A stretch of DNA of 64,000 bases, from positions 8,704,915 through 8,768,914 of the forward strand of contig NC_035448.2 of the NCBI RefSeq assembly GCF_002127325.2, read 5' to 3'. Below are positions 34,496 through 46,317 of the stretch, one piece after another. This DNA comes from Helianthus annuus (lineage: Eukaryota; Streptophyta; Magnoliopsida; Asterales; Asteraceae). A model generated the notes under the pieces. It had not been told where the DNA came from and ran no database searches. It worked only from the letters and a program-made list of their open reading frames with translations. A program made the translations under genes and the position numbers. Each line of letters begins with the position of its first letter. Within the stretch, counting starts at the first letter, position 1.

Positions 34496-35728
34496 TTAAT
34501 GACCCCTCCTCTTAGACTTCCCCTTTAGCAAGTCTGACAGGCCCTTGACGAAGCCTTGCCGCTCCCTGCGGTCCTCTCGAACTTCCTGTTCGACTTGGTG
34601 CAACCTCTCAAGAACCTCCTGCTGATGTTCCGGCGGAATCAGCTGTGGCTGCGGCGGCTGGTACATAGGTTGAGGAGGTGGTGGATGCTGGTACCCATAA
34701 GTCGGGTAACCAGTGGTCCATGGCCCTCCGTATGGTCCTTCAGGATGAAGAGCGTTGTAGTCCCGAGCTACTTGATATGGATCGACCTCCGCATAGCCGA
34801 AATTGTAGTGAGTATGCGCTGGCTGCTCAAAGGGGTTATACGCTGCCGAACCAGCGTATGCAGGGATTGGGTTGTCAAAACCCAACGGAGGTGCCATAGG
34901 CACTGAGTTGATTTATGGAATGGGGCTTGATGGACCCCCCATTTGTGGTTCTTCCTCTTCCTCCTGAAGTGGCGGATAATGGCTGCCACTTGATGGTTGG
35001 GGTGTGCTGATGCGGACACCCCCTCGCACGGACATCCGTGCGTTCGATCTCCTCCGCCTCGGTGGCTCCAGAGGCGGCTGCTGTTCCACTGGTGGTGGTG
35101 GTGGCGGAGTAACTGCCACGAAACGAGAATCCTGAGAAGGATCCTGTTGCTGTTGCTGCTGCTGCTGCTGGTATGGGGATGAGTGGTGTGAGGGGGTAAA
35201 ATACCAGTCGACGTTTCGGAACCTCTCCTCGTAGCTGTCTGGACCGCGATAAGGCAATCCGTGAAAAGATGATCCGTCAGAGATCTCTATCGGGTGGTTG
35301 GGCATCCCTGTAGCAGGCTCTATAGGGTCAGTATCCTCGTCCATATCGTTTTCCCCAGAGAAGTGGTCTTCCGGTCCAAGTGAGTTAAAACCCACGGGTT
35401 CTGGAAAAATGTTGGCCGGGTTGAACCGGCTCTGGAAGGTTGGGGTTGGGTCACCAAAGGAGTGGTGAGAGTTGGATCTCTGCAGAGGTATGAAAGAGGG
35501 TGGTTGCTCGTTGGGCTCATTTTCTGACTGGGGCCCAAATGAGTGCTGGTAAGAAGGTGAAGAGCTGAGGGAAACTGATCGTCTCCCGGGTTCAACATAG
35601 AGCCTCCACGGCTCTTGTGGATTGGTGCTCATGGTGATGGACGGGGTACGTCGGTGCGAAGGCCCGGCTTCGTGGTCGTGACCCGTGACAGGGGCCTTGC
35701 CTCGTCCGTGAAGAAATCTTGGTGGCAT
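34496..35728 (-). pseudogene. E2 accessory ORF between 5' LTR and gag (unknown function, one stop)
   Basis: Minus-strand ORF of about 410 codons starting at ATG 35728-35726 (MPPRFLHGRGKAPVTGHD); an in-frame extension upstream looks like intron or leader. An acceptor-like ATGCAG|GTCAAC precedes the ATG by a few bases, suggesting a spliced leader. The protein is low-complexity: Ser/Pro/His-rich N-terminus with RRTPS and RRSVSLSSSPS (possible phosphosites), acidic patch (ENDMDEDTDP), poly-Gln, poly-Pro, a basic RRRRSNAR patch and a Glu run. A TAA at 34913-34915 interrupts; the same frame continues as a Tyr/Pro-rich part, then a predicted amphipathic helix rich in Glu/Arg (HQQEVLERLHQVEQEVREDRR region) and a basic tail KGKSKRRGH. 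No recognised domain. It is neither gag nor pol. It lies in the sense direction between PBS and gag; E4 has no equivalent. Confidence 0.7.
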
Positions 35729-35905
35729 GTTGACCTGCATACAAGTTTTTGATAACAACAACAATATATAAATAAATAAAGACCCAAAATAAAACAAAAC
35801 AGAGTTTGTCCTATGTTCTTTGTCTAGACATCGGAATTCGAAGAATGTGCAATTCGTGCACTGAGACTAGACACAAAAGGCTAGTGTTTAATTCACTCAG
35901 TGTTG

Positions 35906-35917
35906 CCTCTGATACCA
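35906..35917 (-). promoter_or_regulatory. E2 primer-binding site
   Basis: Minus-strand TGGTATCAGAGG, three bases from the LTR; one mismatch at the end from the usual initiator-Met PBS. Confidence 0.85.
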
Positions 35918-35920
35918 ACC

Positions 35921-38900
35921 TGTCACACCCCTAATTTCTACGTGTCACCGGTGGGCCCGGTGGGGGATTATCGTGACGTAGTTGATATCGTCATAGTCAA
36001 ACAACACAAATTATAATGCACAGCGGAAGCAAAGATAGATTTATTTCAACTTAAAATTTATTGTAATATCCAAGTATCACAAAATGTCGAAATAACATCC
36101 ACAGGCAGAATCAGATAAACAGGAAACTTCATTTCAACAGATTTTGTGCATCCTAAGCTTGCGAGACTTCTACGGATGCTTAAGGAGTGACCAGCCTATT
36201 ACGCGTAGTACCTGCACTTAGTCTTTTTGGAAAATACGTCAGTTTACACTGGTAAATACAATTCAACTGACTCATTTTGAAAAATGTTTAAAATTGATTT
36301 AAATACACGTGGCATAAAACTTTTTATAACTTGGGACAATTATTTGCTTAATAATCTTGTAAAAGAATTATATGTTCGTTCTGCGTTCAGTAGCCCGGGT
36401 TCGTTCCGGGTTAAGGATTAATAGACACACCACTTAATATAATTCCGCCGCGATACTTCTCTCGTACCGACGATTATACATGTTATACAACGCTACGGGT
36501 GTACGCCTACACCCGAGTGCTAAGGTCATGGCCATTCTTTGAATGTTGCCAAGGATATCCGGGACATGGTCATTAAGCCCCCAAAGGCGTTAAACAAACA
36601 AAACAGCATTTTCAAACGGGTTCATTTGACTGCACATAACCAAGACCGGTTATGGTCAATTTCCCGACCAAGCGGTATTTTATATACCGTACCCCAAGCC
36701 CGTATAGGGAAAATAAGTTAAACGTATTTACCTGAGCAAAGTATAAACCAAATATAACGAGTGCAAGTAGCTTTTACTGGGCTCCTAGATCTGGAAATTA
36801 AGGTTTTAATAACCTATTAGAATCCTAACGGGTCTTAAGCTTAGACCGGTTAGTTTTATATAAAGATTACGGTTTTAAACGCACAATAAGGCGAAGACCG
36901 TTTTAGAATGTGGTTTTTGCCCCCAACAAGTTTGCACACTTGTTTTATATAGGTATCATAATCACATTCTGGATTTTGAGACCAAAAAGATATGGTTTGA
37001 CCCGTTTCGGCTAAAATGGCCAAACTAGCCACATAAGCCGATCCGAACGCGTATAATGCGTAACGAGTAACCATAGGAGTCAAATACAAGTTTCTAAAGT
37101 TAATATACTTAAAATATGTTGTGATATCAGAATGATACCTTCCATTATGCCCCAAATGATTTTTAAACCAAAACTATGCCTCATAAGGGCGTTTTGGTCA
37201 TTTTATAAGGTGTAAAAGAGTTAAATTAATAACCTGAGTTACAGGTCTGATTACATTAGTAAATATATTTAATTTACTAAGTTATAACAGTAGGGTATCA
37301 AAATTTGTGAAATTTATTGGCTTTAACCTTACTATGCACCGTAGGGGCATTTTGGTAATTTCACAAGTGCCTAAAAGGTCAATTCTGGAATTATGAGTTC
37401 AAAACATTTGCCTACTGTTTAAAAATATAAAAGTATACTAATTACATCAGTAGGTTCAAACCCTTATGCTAAATAAGGTCCTAGTGCACACTTATATGTT
37501 AAAAATGCCTAAAAAGGCGATTTGGAGCCATTTCCGGGTTTTCTGTAAAAAGCTGATATTTTTAATATTCCAGAAGGCTCAAAATAATTTATTTATAATA
37601 ACAAATCTGTAGAATTTGGTTTGAGGTCAAAAGGTTTTGTAAAACTCATTTTATGGCTAAAAAGGGTAAAACCGGCATAAACCGAATTAATCTTAGAACA
37701 CTAAGTTATGCTCAGCCTAAAAATAAATAAAAATCACCAAAAATCCCAAAATATTATTTTATAACAGTGGGTAAAAAGTTTGATATAAAAATTTGGGTTT
37801 TAATAGGCTATACGTAATTTACGCCATTTAATTAGTAAAGAAGCTCTTAATTACGCTATTGAGCATAACTTTTAATCTAGACCTCAAATTGACTTCAAAT
37901 TTTGGGCGCAAGTTTATAAATTAGCAACTAAGGTGCCTACTCTTTTACATTTTCCAAAAATCATGTTTTAAGGTCAAATGGGCATAATGGTCAACATATA
38001 AGCAATTAACGGAAACATGCATGTGAATAGGATATCTAATGAACCGGGTTGTATAAACTCAGAGAGTTATACTAATATGCAAATAGGTTTAAAAGAAGCT
38101 CTAAGGCAATCCTAATCTTGGCTTAAACGGGTCAGAACTGAAAGTCAAGGCAGAAGTCAAACTTTGCGACTTTCGGTTCCAAACCGAGCCTAAACTGAAA
38201 ATTGTCGAGTTGAACATGTTGGAACATGTTCTTACATTAATTACCAAGTTATTTTAATGATCAAACAGATTGCATGTAACCTACATTGCTAATTATAAGT
38301 TAATTTGAAGTTAAGCGTTCTGTTGACTTTTTATAGTTAGCTTTGACTCGACAATTGACATGCTTAAAGTGGGAATCTGGAAATACCCTTTTTAAGGGTT
38401 TGATACCCACTTAATTACCTACTTATAGGTGTTTTTAATTCGGGATATTAGTGAGTAATTATGAACAAATCCCGAAGTCAAACCTTAATTACGATGGTTT
38501 GACTTTTAGCTAATTAACTAAGCTAAAAGTAATTAGAGGGGTTTAAGGACACTTACAAGAGTCCTAAGAATGCTTAAGATGCCTAAGAAAATTTGTTGTA
38601 GTCCAGGAAAGCTCCAGAGATCTTGAACAAGAGTGCCAAGTGAGCAAGTGAAAAATGGTTACACACAAGCTCCTTTTATAGCAAACCAAGTGCCTTAGGA
38701 TCTTGCCAAGTAACTCTAGGATAGTTAGGAGATGATCCCAGGTGCCCCTATAAGGCTAAATACTGCCTAGCAAGCCCCTGGTTTCGAAAATTTACGTTTT
38801 AAGTCGGTTAACAGGTTGAACAGGTAGCTGTCCAAAATCTGCTGCCAGCGACCTCCTTACAGACCGTAAGCACATGGCCTTGCGATCCGTATGCATTTCT

Positions 38901-39581
38901 TACGGACCGTAAGCTTTTATCTTTACGGTCCGTAACCGACCTTGCTATAAACTCCCAGGTACCCTCCTTACGGACCGTAAGCCTAAGGCTTTGCGGTTCG
39001 TAACCGATGGCCAGAGGACAAAATTTTGTGAGCTTTTAAGTCTTAACCAAGCAATCAAACCAACTCCGAAATCAGTCCCTCTTTTTCAGATGTGGGACCA
39101 TCTTGATCAGTCATTGCATGCCTAGCATGCTCTTACATGTTTCCAATTCAATTTCAACTCTCGAGGGTCTTGCAAAGTGACGGAGATTACCAAGAATGAG
39201 TCTTGGATTCTCATAATAGTTGGCCAAGGAAAATAATTATATTGATTCCTTTTTACAAGGATTTTATTTAACATTTTCAGTAGTAACAACCTATAATTCC
39301 AAAGTCCTTAATAAAGATGCAACTTTATTTATTTGAGAGCAGCCGGTTATCATATAAGATGATTTTCAAAAGATTTAAGGATCTTGGGATTTATAAAAAT
39401 TCGGGTCGCTCAGAGGTGTTTTAATAACATGCCGCCCTCGGGTCGTTCAGAGGTATTTTAAATAACATGACGCCCTAAAAATCCTACCAAACATCTTTTA
39501 TTTAATCCGGCTTTTCTGACACGTCTGTCTCTCGTGACACGTGTCTTTATTTCAATGGACAGGAATTTCCGAGGTGTTACA
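35921..39581 (-). repeat. E2 5' LTR (3661 bp)
   Basis: Homologous to 5037-8676 with about 1.5% substitutions in the regions compared, and an 18-bp indel near 38255. TATA box (minus TATAAAAGG) at about 38673-38681; palindrome cluster at 38856-39005. Confidence 0.93.
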
Positions 39582-39846
39582 CTTGATCTCTGATCTTACT
39601 TCTCCTCTCTATAACTTGCTCCATGCTTGTTCTATTCTCGGCTCACTACATATTATCTCACTTAACATAGACATTCTGGGAACCCTTCAATCCAGAATTC
39701 AAAGTGAATAATAACAAAGTGATCCGCCTCCACGTGCTACAAACGTGGGGGGACCCCACGACCTGCGTTAGGCTAATCGAAACCCTTGAACCCTTTTACC
39801 CGGAGATATCCCTACAGGCCTTGGTCTATTATTTGTTGCATCAACA
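39582..39846 (+). repeat. E1 5' LTR, second part
   Basis: Resumes with the duplicated CTTGA and runs to CATCAACA, matching 58886-59155 of the 3' LTR with about 7 substitutions and three small indels. Confidence 0.92.
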
Positions 39847-39848
39847 AG

Positions 39849-39866
39849 TTGGCGCCCACCGTGGGG
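39849..39866 (+). promoter_or_regulatory. E1 primer-binding site
   Basis: TTGGCGCCCACCGTGGGG begins two bases after the 5' LTR. TGGCGCC-type sites are usual for Tat/Athila-related gypsy elements. I have not assigned the tRNA. Confidence 0.8.
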
Positions 39867-39924
39867 CTACGCCGCTTACTTTATCTTAAAGAACAGTTGT
39901 GTAGCTCCATTTTCTCTTTACATC

Positions 39925-41695
39925 ATGTCTGAAAGCGAGTCTCTTGGTCAGGTAAATCAGGTGCCTAACAACATCGATTTAACACCAAATATGGGTCGGA
40001 TCTCACCGGTCTTATCTACACCTCTTTCTACTCCCGGAAATACTCCACCGGGATATGTTCCCGGAGTTCACTTCTTTTCAAACACAAACCAATCTCGGTC
40101 AGGGGTTGCACCTACTCAAATCGATGTAATGCATACATCAGAACGTATAGATCTAACACCCGAGGGAGTAGCTAGAAATTTCTTACAACTGAGATTTCTT
40201 CTCAACTAGCATGTGAGCTTAGAAAGGGAAAAAAGGGTGAGAATAAGACTAAATTATGAGGAGTCTAAACCCTCATTATCACCTGGCCGTCCATCTCTTC
40301 CTTTTAGCAGCTCACGTTCAGCCACATCTTACCTTGAAGCTGGTCCTAGTGTGACAGACCAACCACTCAAGCCTTTAAGGTTTTGGGAGGCCAAGTCCAA
40401 CCGTTTTTCCCTTATTTACCTCCCAACCCGTTACAACCGGTGCACCTATGGGGCATAAAACCACTCTTGATAAATTATGTCAGTCACCAGCTTCAAGTGT
40501 TCCCCCTTCTATTGCTTCCTCGTGAAAACAAGTTATGGCCACCCTGCCTTTGGCTCGAAGGTGCGGTCATGAGCACATCCATGGGAATGCCTTATACAGT
40601 AAGGCTTTAACCTTATGACACAGATAATGGCATCAGAAAGCTTTTAAGGATTTAACCTTATGCCCTAGCTGATGACACAGATGATGGCACAATTTCCTTT
40701 GCAACACGTGAAAGCTGGATGATGACACAGAAAGCCTTCAAGGCTTTAGCCTTAACTTCATCAACCAAGTGCCAACTACTCACCAGGGTACCTCGAGCGG
40801 TAACCCAGCTTCAAGGGTAGTAAAATACCTCTCAAAACCTTACAAGCCCAACAACTTGTCTTGCTTCTCCCAAAAAATTGTTAAGTACGAGTTTCAAACC
40901 CAGATAAAGATGCCATCATGGTACTGAAGACTACCTCCAAATCTTCATCGGGACTGCAAGAATTGAAAAATGACCCAACTCCGAATGTTGTCTCATGTTC
41001 AGGTAAACCCTTGAAGGGTCTTCGCGCATATGGTTCAATGACCTTCCTGGACGAAGCGTTCAGACCTTTGACGATCTTAGCAAAAGTTCCCTATAAAAAC
41101 ATAGGTATGTTAAGGACGCCACAATAATCTTCTAAATCAAACAACGTGATGATGAAAGTCTCAGAGACTTCATCGAAAGTTACAAGAAGGAAGGTTTAAC
41201 TTACACCAATGAAAAGATTAGGGTCGCAGGGTTCATGAATGCTATAAATCCCAAATATCTCACAAGATACTTCAATAAATGCCTGCCCAAAACCCTTGAA
41301 GAAACACTTGAAAGGGCTGAAGCCCACATTCGAGGAGAATAAGCTGTAGACATCAAAGAACAAAATAAAAGACTTTTAACTGGAGCTTCGAGTATGGCTC
41401 TTATGACAAACGGTTCAAAGGTTCGGATTCCCGAAGGCCTGAAGGCCGGAACCCTCCAAGCCAAGAAAAAAACCATAAACTTTACAGCCTTAACCAAGGC
41501 TACATAAGAGATCTTGGCAACCGAAGAGGTAAAACACAGCTTCCGCCCTCCTCAACCTTTGCCAAAAAAACAAAAGATTGGAATAATTAAGCCAGTATTG
41601 TGAGTTTCACGAATAGAAAGGTCACCATACCAATAATTGCTTCCAACTGGCTTAATTATTCCAATCTTTGTTTAAAGGGGTCAAGGACAAAATGG
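39925..41695 (+). pseudogene. gag: E1 gag, decayed
   Basis: A gag-like N-terminus starts at ATG 39925 (MSESESLGQVNQVPNN) and stops at 40209. Further pieces in all three frames include a recognisable Tat-type gag core at about 41130-41350 (QRDDESLRDFIESYKKEGL, then PKTLEETLERAEAHIRGE) and a CEFH..KGH.TN.C zinc-binding segment at about 41600-41650 with an in-frame stop. Many stops and shifts; no product expected. Confidence 0.75.
41573..41669. repeat. 24-bp perfect inverted repeat around the E1 gag zinc segment
   Basis: AAAGATTGGAATAATTAAGC.. at 41573-41596 is the exact reverse complement of 41646-41669, with a 49-nt loop that holds the CEFH zinc-binding codons. Probably a local fold-back copy, since one arm reads as continuing gag. 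Confidence 0.85.
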
Positions 41696-41742
41696 TTGAA
41701 GAATAAAAGTAGGAAGTGAACATGGTCGACCTTGAAAACAAA

Positions 41743-41945
41743 GCTTTAACCCTCTCAGCTGATAAAAAGCTTGAAACGCTTTAACCCTCTCAGCGACGAT
41801 GAGCGTTCAAAGCTTCAACAGTCTGAATCCTCCAAAATCATGCTTGAGAAATGCTTTAACCCTCTCAGCTGATGAAAAGCTTGAAACGCTTTAACCCTCT
41901 CAGCGATGATAAGCGTTCAAAGCTTCAACAGCGTGAATCCTCCAT
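41743..41945. repeat. 110-bp tandem duplication in E1
   Basis: GCTTTAACCCTCTCAGCTGA starts at 41743 and again at 41853. The second unit is slightly truncated and a few per cent diverged. Each unit itself has a double CTTTAACCCTCTCAGC motif. Confidence 0.85.
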
Positions 41946-41959
41946 CGAAGGTATCGCAG

Positions 41960-44064
41960 ACATACCTACCAAGCCTTTAGGCCAAATAACCCCTAATGTT
42001 TGTTCAGCGAAAGAACAAAGGGACGAACCGAACAACTCACTTTTGTGGTGATCAATATCCCTTCCAACTATAATATCATCATAGGAAGGCCATGGCAAAG
42101 CATGTTTGGAATGACAGTTTCAGTTGGTCAAGGTACTGTGAAGTTTCCCACTGAAAAAGGGATAGCAACCCTTCAACCTACCCAAGAAGCTTTTGTGGTT
42201 GAAGAGGAAAGCCAAAAAAAGGACGAAGACGATGAACATGGGTTGGACATAAACCCAAAATATCCTCAACAGGGGATAAGGGTAAACACTAACCTTTCCA
42301 ATGAACCCCTCTCATACCTTGAAAAGCTGCTCTTGCACTATGTATTCGCTTGATGCCCTGAAGATATGACCGGCATCCCTCATAGCATTGTTGAAACATG
42401 AGTTATGGATCCCATCTGATAATAAGCCCATTATACAAAAGATGGAAAAGCTTGTTCTAGCCGGAATCCTTCGAGAGGTCAAGTATCAATCATAGGTGGC
42501 CAATCCTGTAATGGTTCGAAAACCCGACAAGTCTTGGAGAATGTATATCGATTTTAAAGACTTGAGCAAAGCATGCCCAAAGGATTGCTACTCGCTGCCC
42601 GAGATAGACCTCAAGGGTAACTCGCTCACAGGCTTCCCATTCAAGTGTTTTCTTGACGCCTAAAAGGGTTACCATCAGATCCTAATAATAAAAAAAAGAT
42701 GAAGAAAAATCCACATTTCACATTGATAAAGGTATATCTTGCTATCAAAAAATGCCTTTTGATTTAAGAAATGCAGGTGCCACTTATCAACGACTGGTTA
42801 ATAAAACATTTTCCGGAAAAATCGGCAAGAACATTAAAGCTTATGTTGAAGATTTGGTGATCAAGAGCAAAACGGAATACCAAATGCTCGATGACATACA
42901 AGAAACCTTCCAAAACTCAAGAAAGATCAACATGAACCTTAATCCAGTCAAGTGCTCGTTTCTAGGGCACATCACAGGGAAACAAAGCATAAAAACCAAC
43001 CCTCAAGGGATGTGCTAACAAGAAAGGCTTTCGATGGAAAACTTACAGCTTTGAAGCGTTTTACCTCAAAAGGAAGCCTTCAACCAAATGAAGCAACACT
43101 TGGCCTCACTCCCAGCCATTTTGGCTCCGAAAACGGAAGGAATGACCTCTATCTACCTTTCGATTGCTGAAAATACCATAAGTACGGCTCTGATCTTTGA
43201 ACGAAACATAGTTCAGATACCCGTTTACTTTTTCAAAACTTCAAAATTAGCAGAAATCAAATACTCTTCTTTGAAAAAAAAAACTTGCTCTAGCCCTAGT
43301 CCAAATGGCTAGAAGGCTTCGAAGGTACTTTCAGTCACACCCGATACAAGTGATCATTGATTAACCAATTAAGAATGTGCTTGAAAAACAAGAAAATTCC
43401 GGACGATTAGCCAAATGAGTTATGAAACTAGGTGAATACAAAATCACCTATGTCCTGAGAAAAGTTGTCAAAGCTCAAATCTTGGCTGACTTCATCTTGT
43501 AAGTCCCTAAAGAAGCCATAACAGAAGCTAATACAACTGCAGCTGAACCCTCCAACCCTGATACCTGGAAGCTCTTTACCGACGAAGCTTCCAGCATTGA
43601 AGGGTCAGGAGCAGGGCTAGTTCTAATTGATCCTAACGAATTGTAATTCACGTATGCCCTTCGTCTTGAATTTCAGACTACAAACAACAAAGCTGAGTAT
43701 GAAGCATTGATTGCTGGGCTTAAGCTTGCAAAAATATGGGTGTTAAAAGGCTCAAGTCTTCACAGACTCGTTGCTTGTTTCATACCAAGTAAGTAACAAC
43801 TACATAGCCATAGAAAAGGAGGTTCAAAAGCTTCAAGTCCTCACAGACTCTCTCAAGCTTAGACAATAACATCTACATAGAAAAAGAACCCAACATGAAT
43901 AAGTACCAAAATAAATCAAAGGAATCGATTAACACATTTCAAACATGTGCCATCAAATAAATTCCAAGATCTCAAAACAAGAGAGCTGATGCAGTAAGCA
44001 AGCCTGCATCTCTTACGTTTGCATATCTCACCAAGAAGATACTAGTTGAGGTATTAAAAATACC
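41960..44064 (+). pseudogene. pol: E1 pol, first part: protease, RT, RNase H, second RNase H
   Basis: Protease-end segment FVVINIPSNYNIIIGRPW at about 42040-42100. RT pieces RKPDKSWRMYIDFKDLSKACPKD (about 42515), MPFDLRNAGATYQRLVNK (42752) and the catalytic box, which reads YVED (about 42841) where active enzymes have YVDD. A connection and RNase H remnant follows to 43500. At about 43560-43740 is a second, archaeal-type RNase H (LFTDEASS, TTNNKAEYEALIAGLKLA), diagnostic of the Tat clade. Multiple stops and shifts in every segment. E5 interrupts the frame after LVEVLKIPS. Confidence 0.82.
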
Positions 44065-44069
44065 ATCCA
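44065..44069. repeat. E5 target-site duplication (imperfect)
   Basis: ATCCA here versus ATCCT at 54164-54168; 4 of 5 bases match, consistent with a mutated duplication. Confidence 0.65.
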
Positions 44070-44983
44070 TGTAACACCCCAAATCTCGTATGTTATATTA
44101 TAATAATATGTTCGTGATGTTTAAGTAATAGAAAACGGTAAGTATGGGTTAGTACCGTAAGAAAATAATGGTAAGTTTAAAATATAGTTATATAACTAAG
44201 TTAACCAAAAGGGGAGTGACCAAGTTAGTATGGGAAATAACAAAATGAACACACTTTAAAGACAAAGGGCTGAATGTGTAAATGTGGAATGAAGTTTAAT
44301 AAAAAAAATGGTCAGTGCTTGGTTCTGGGTTATGTACGATCGAGAGAAGGAGGGAGCTAGGAAGAACCAAACCCTAACAACATAGAATCCATCAAATTGA
44401 AAGGGAAATTGAAGGCTAATCGGTAATGCATGAACTAGGAATGTCGATCACTTAAGTATCTCCAACATCAAGTAAGTCGAAATTGGTGTTTTAGTGATGT
44501 TTGATTTAATGGGTCTTTGGTAATTCGTGAATGTATGTAAGAATATTGATGGTAGAAGGTTACAATTAGTCCATAAGACTTGAATGAAGTATGAAATTCG
44601 GATTATATTGATGGTTTTCATGTAAACCCATTTATGTATGAAACCCACATGAAATTTATGAAGGTTTTGAAGTAATGATAGATGTAGTATGATATATGAA
44701 CTTGAATTATGCTTATTGATGTTAAAGAAATCTGAATATTCGAAGAATTTATGTGTTTATGATGTATTGCCATGATTTTAGAAGGATTTGGTAGGAATGT
44801 GCTTAATATGCTTATACATTATGCTAGTTAAGTAGTACGCACATAAGGTGTTCGATGAAATGCTTGAGTTGAATTGGTTATGTATGAATATGAGAAATTG
44901 AAGTATTGATGATCTAATGATGGTATGAAACATAAATGTGAGTAATGAACGTTATGGTAAATGATGTAAATGTGTGTAAGTGA
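44070..44983 (+). repeat. E5 LTR A, truncated
   Basis: First 914 bp of the LTR. It ends where 47228 or so would continue into GATGTATAACG, and joins filler and internal sequence at 44984. Confidence 0.9.
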
Positions 44984-46317
44984 AGTTATGCATTCCTGCA
45001 TTTGGTATTAAAATGGAAAGCTGATATGGGCACCACCGTAGCTTACGGTGGAGGTCAAGTACAAAATGTAAAGTTATGCATTCCTGCATTTTTCTTTGAT
45101 TTCGGACCTCGTGAACCCATCCCAAGCCCCGATAAGCATCTATAATGTACTTCAGCCCTACCAAATGGCTTAATAAGTTACGGGTGAGTAGGGAACTCAT
45201 TTGTTTTAAGATTCGAAACGTACCCGAAAGTTACAAAAAAAAATAAATAAATAAATAAAAAACGTTTATGAAGCGTGAGTAAGAATGGGGTGTTTAAGTG
45301 AGTATGCGGGGAAATGAATTAAGTATGTGGGCCAGTATGTATAGTTTTAATTACATTTCAATAGCTGAAACTTGTAAGTAATCATGAGTAGGAGTGAGTA
45401 TGTACATAAGTCTGTACATACGTGTCTTATATGGAGATTATAATTAGGATGCATTAGCAAATCTTTTGGAACGACTTAAGTGTATGTGAGAGCTTGTTAG
45501 GTAATTGCCTTAGCATTACAATTGCTAGAAGGAATGACGTATGTACGACGGCTATGGAATGTGATGACAAGTTAGTTGCGTATGACACTTCGAGTGTAAT
45601 ATGAGATACACAAATGTAAGTATTGATTACTCTATTATATTGATAGTGTGATTAAAGCCTTATGTTGGCCCTTGTAATCAAGGGGTAGTCGGTAGAGAAG
45701 TTAGAGCAAGTTGGTATACACCCGGCAAGTATAAATGTATGCATTAAATTATGGTTAACCATGTAGATATGATAAATCATCAATGAAAGAAATATTGGTC
45801 TCGGGTAGAGATCACACGTAGGTGTCGCAAGAAAAGTATGAAAAGAACTATCAAGCAATTGACATGAAAGAAATTTTGCTTGATATTGGCCCTAGAAGTA
45901 TGGGGAGTATTTAGAAGCTGAATAGTTAGAAACTATTGAATGATGTTTGATTTGTGATTTTAAATGAATGAATAGGATTGAACAAGTATGAATATTATGA
46001 TAATTATTTCCCCTGAGTAGATGTTAGAGGTATGCAGGAATGAATAATCTGACAGATAAGTTTTGAGAAATCAGCTTGAACAGTTGAACGATAATCATGA
46101 AATAATGTAACAGGATAGCTTTGATTCATATAAGATTGAATTACCAAATGTATTAGACAAGTTTAGAGTAGTAATGACCGATTCATCACGAGGGATGATC
46201 GAATGAAAGCATGTTATCGAGGTTCGAGGTATGTAATTGCGAAGGGATACAGATAAATTCGTCAGAATGTATGTATCCAGGTTTCGGGGACGAAACCTTC
46301 TTTAAGGGGGGTAGACT
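44984..46317 (+). mobile_element. E5 left unit: filler plus 3' internal fragment
   Basis: 44984-45003 (AGTTATGCATTCCTGCATTT) is an exact copy of 45072-45091. From 45001 (TTTGGTATTAAAATGG) the sequence matches 50943-52258 up to the PPT. About 3.7 kb (rest of LTR A and 5' internal region) is missing relative to the complete unit. Confidence 0.88.

Larger units (their letters stand above)
5037..39581 (-). mobile_element. E2: Tekay-type chromovirus with giant LTRs and an extra 5' ORF
   Basis: Starts TGTCACACCCC and ends GGTGTTACA on the + strand, flanked by TSD CTTGA (5032-5036 and 39582-39586). It inserted into the E1 5' LTR in antisense orientation. Own length without nested E3 and E4 is about 14.4 kb. 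Minus-strand order: 5' LTR 39581-35921, PBS, accessory ORF, hairpin array, gag, protease, RT, RNase H, integrase with C-terminal chromodomain-like segment, PPT, 3' LTR 8676-5037. The C-terminal segment ending [14 protein letters not shown] is typical of Tekay/Del chromoviruses. LTRs differ by about 1.5% in the portions compared, plus an 18-bp indel. Confidence 0.92.

Noticed and set aside
44070..46317. Separate solo-LTR insertion next to E5
   Set aside because: No TSD between the left unit and LTR B; a PPT directly precedes LTR B and the sequence matches the E5 3' internal region, so it is part of a tandem complex.
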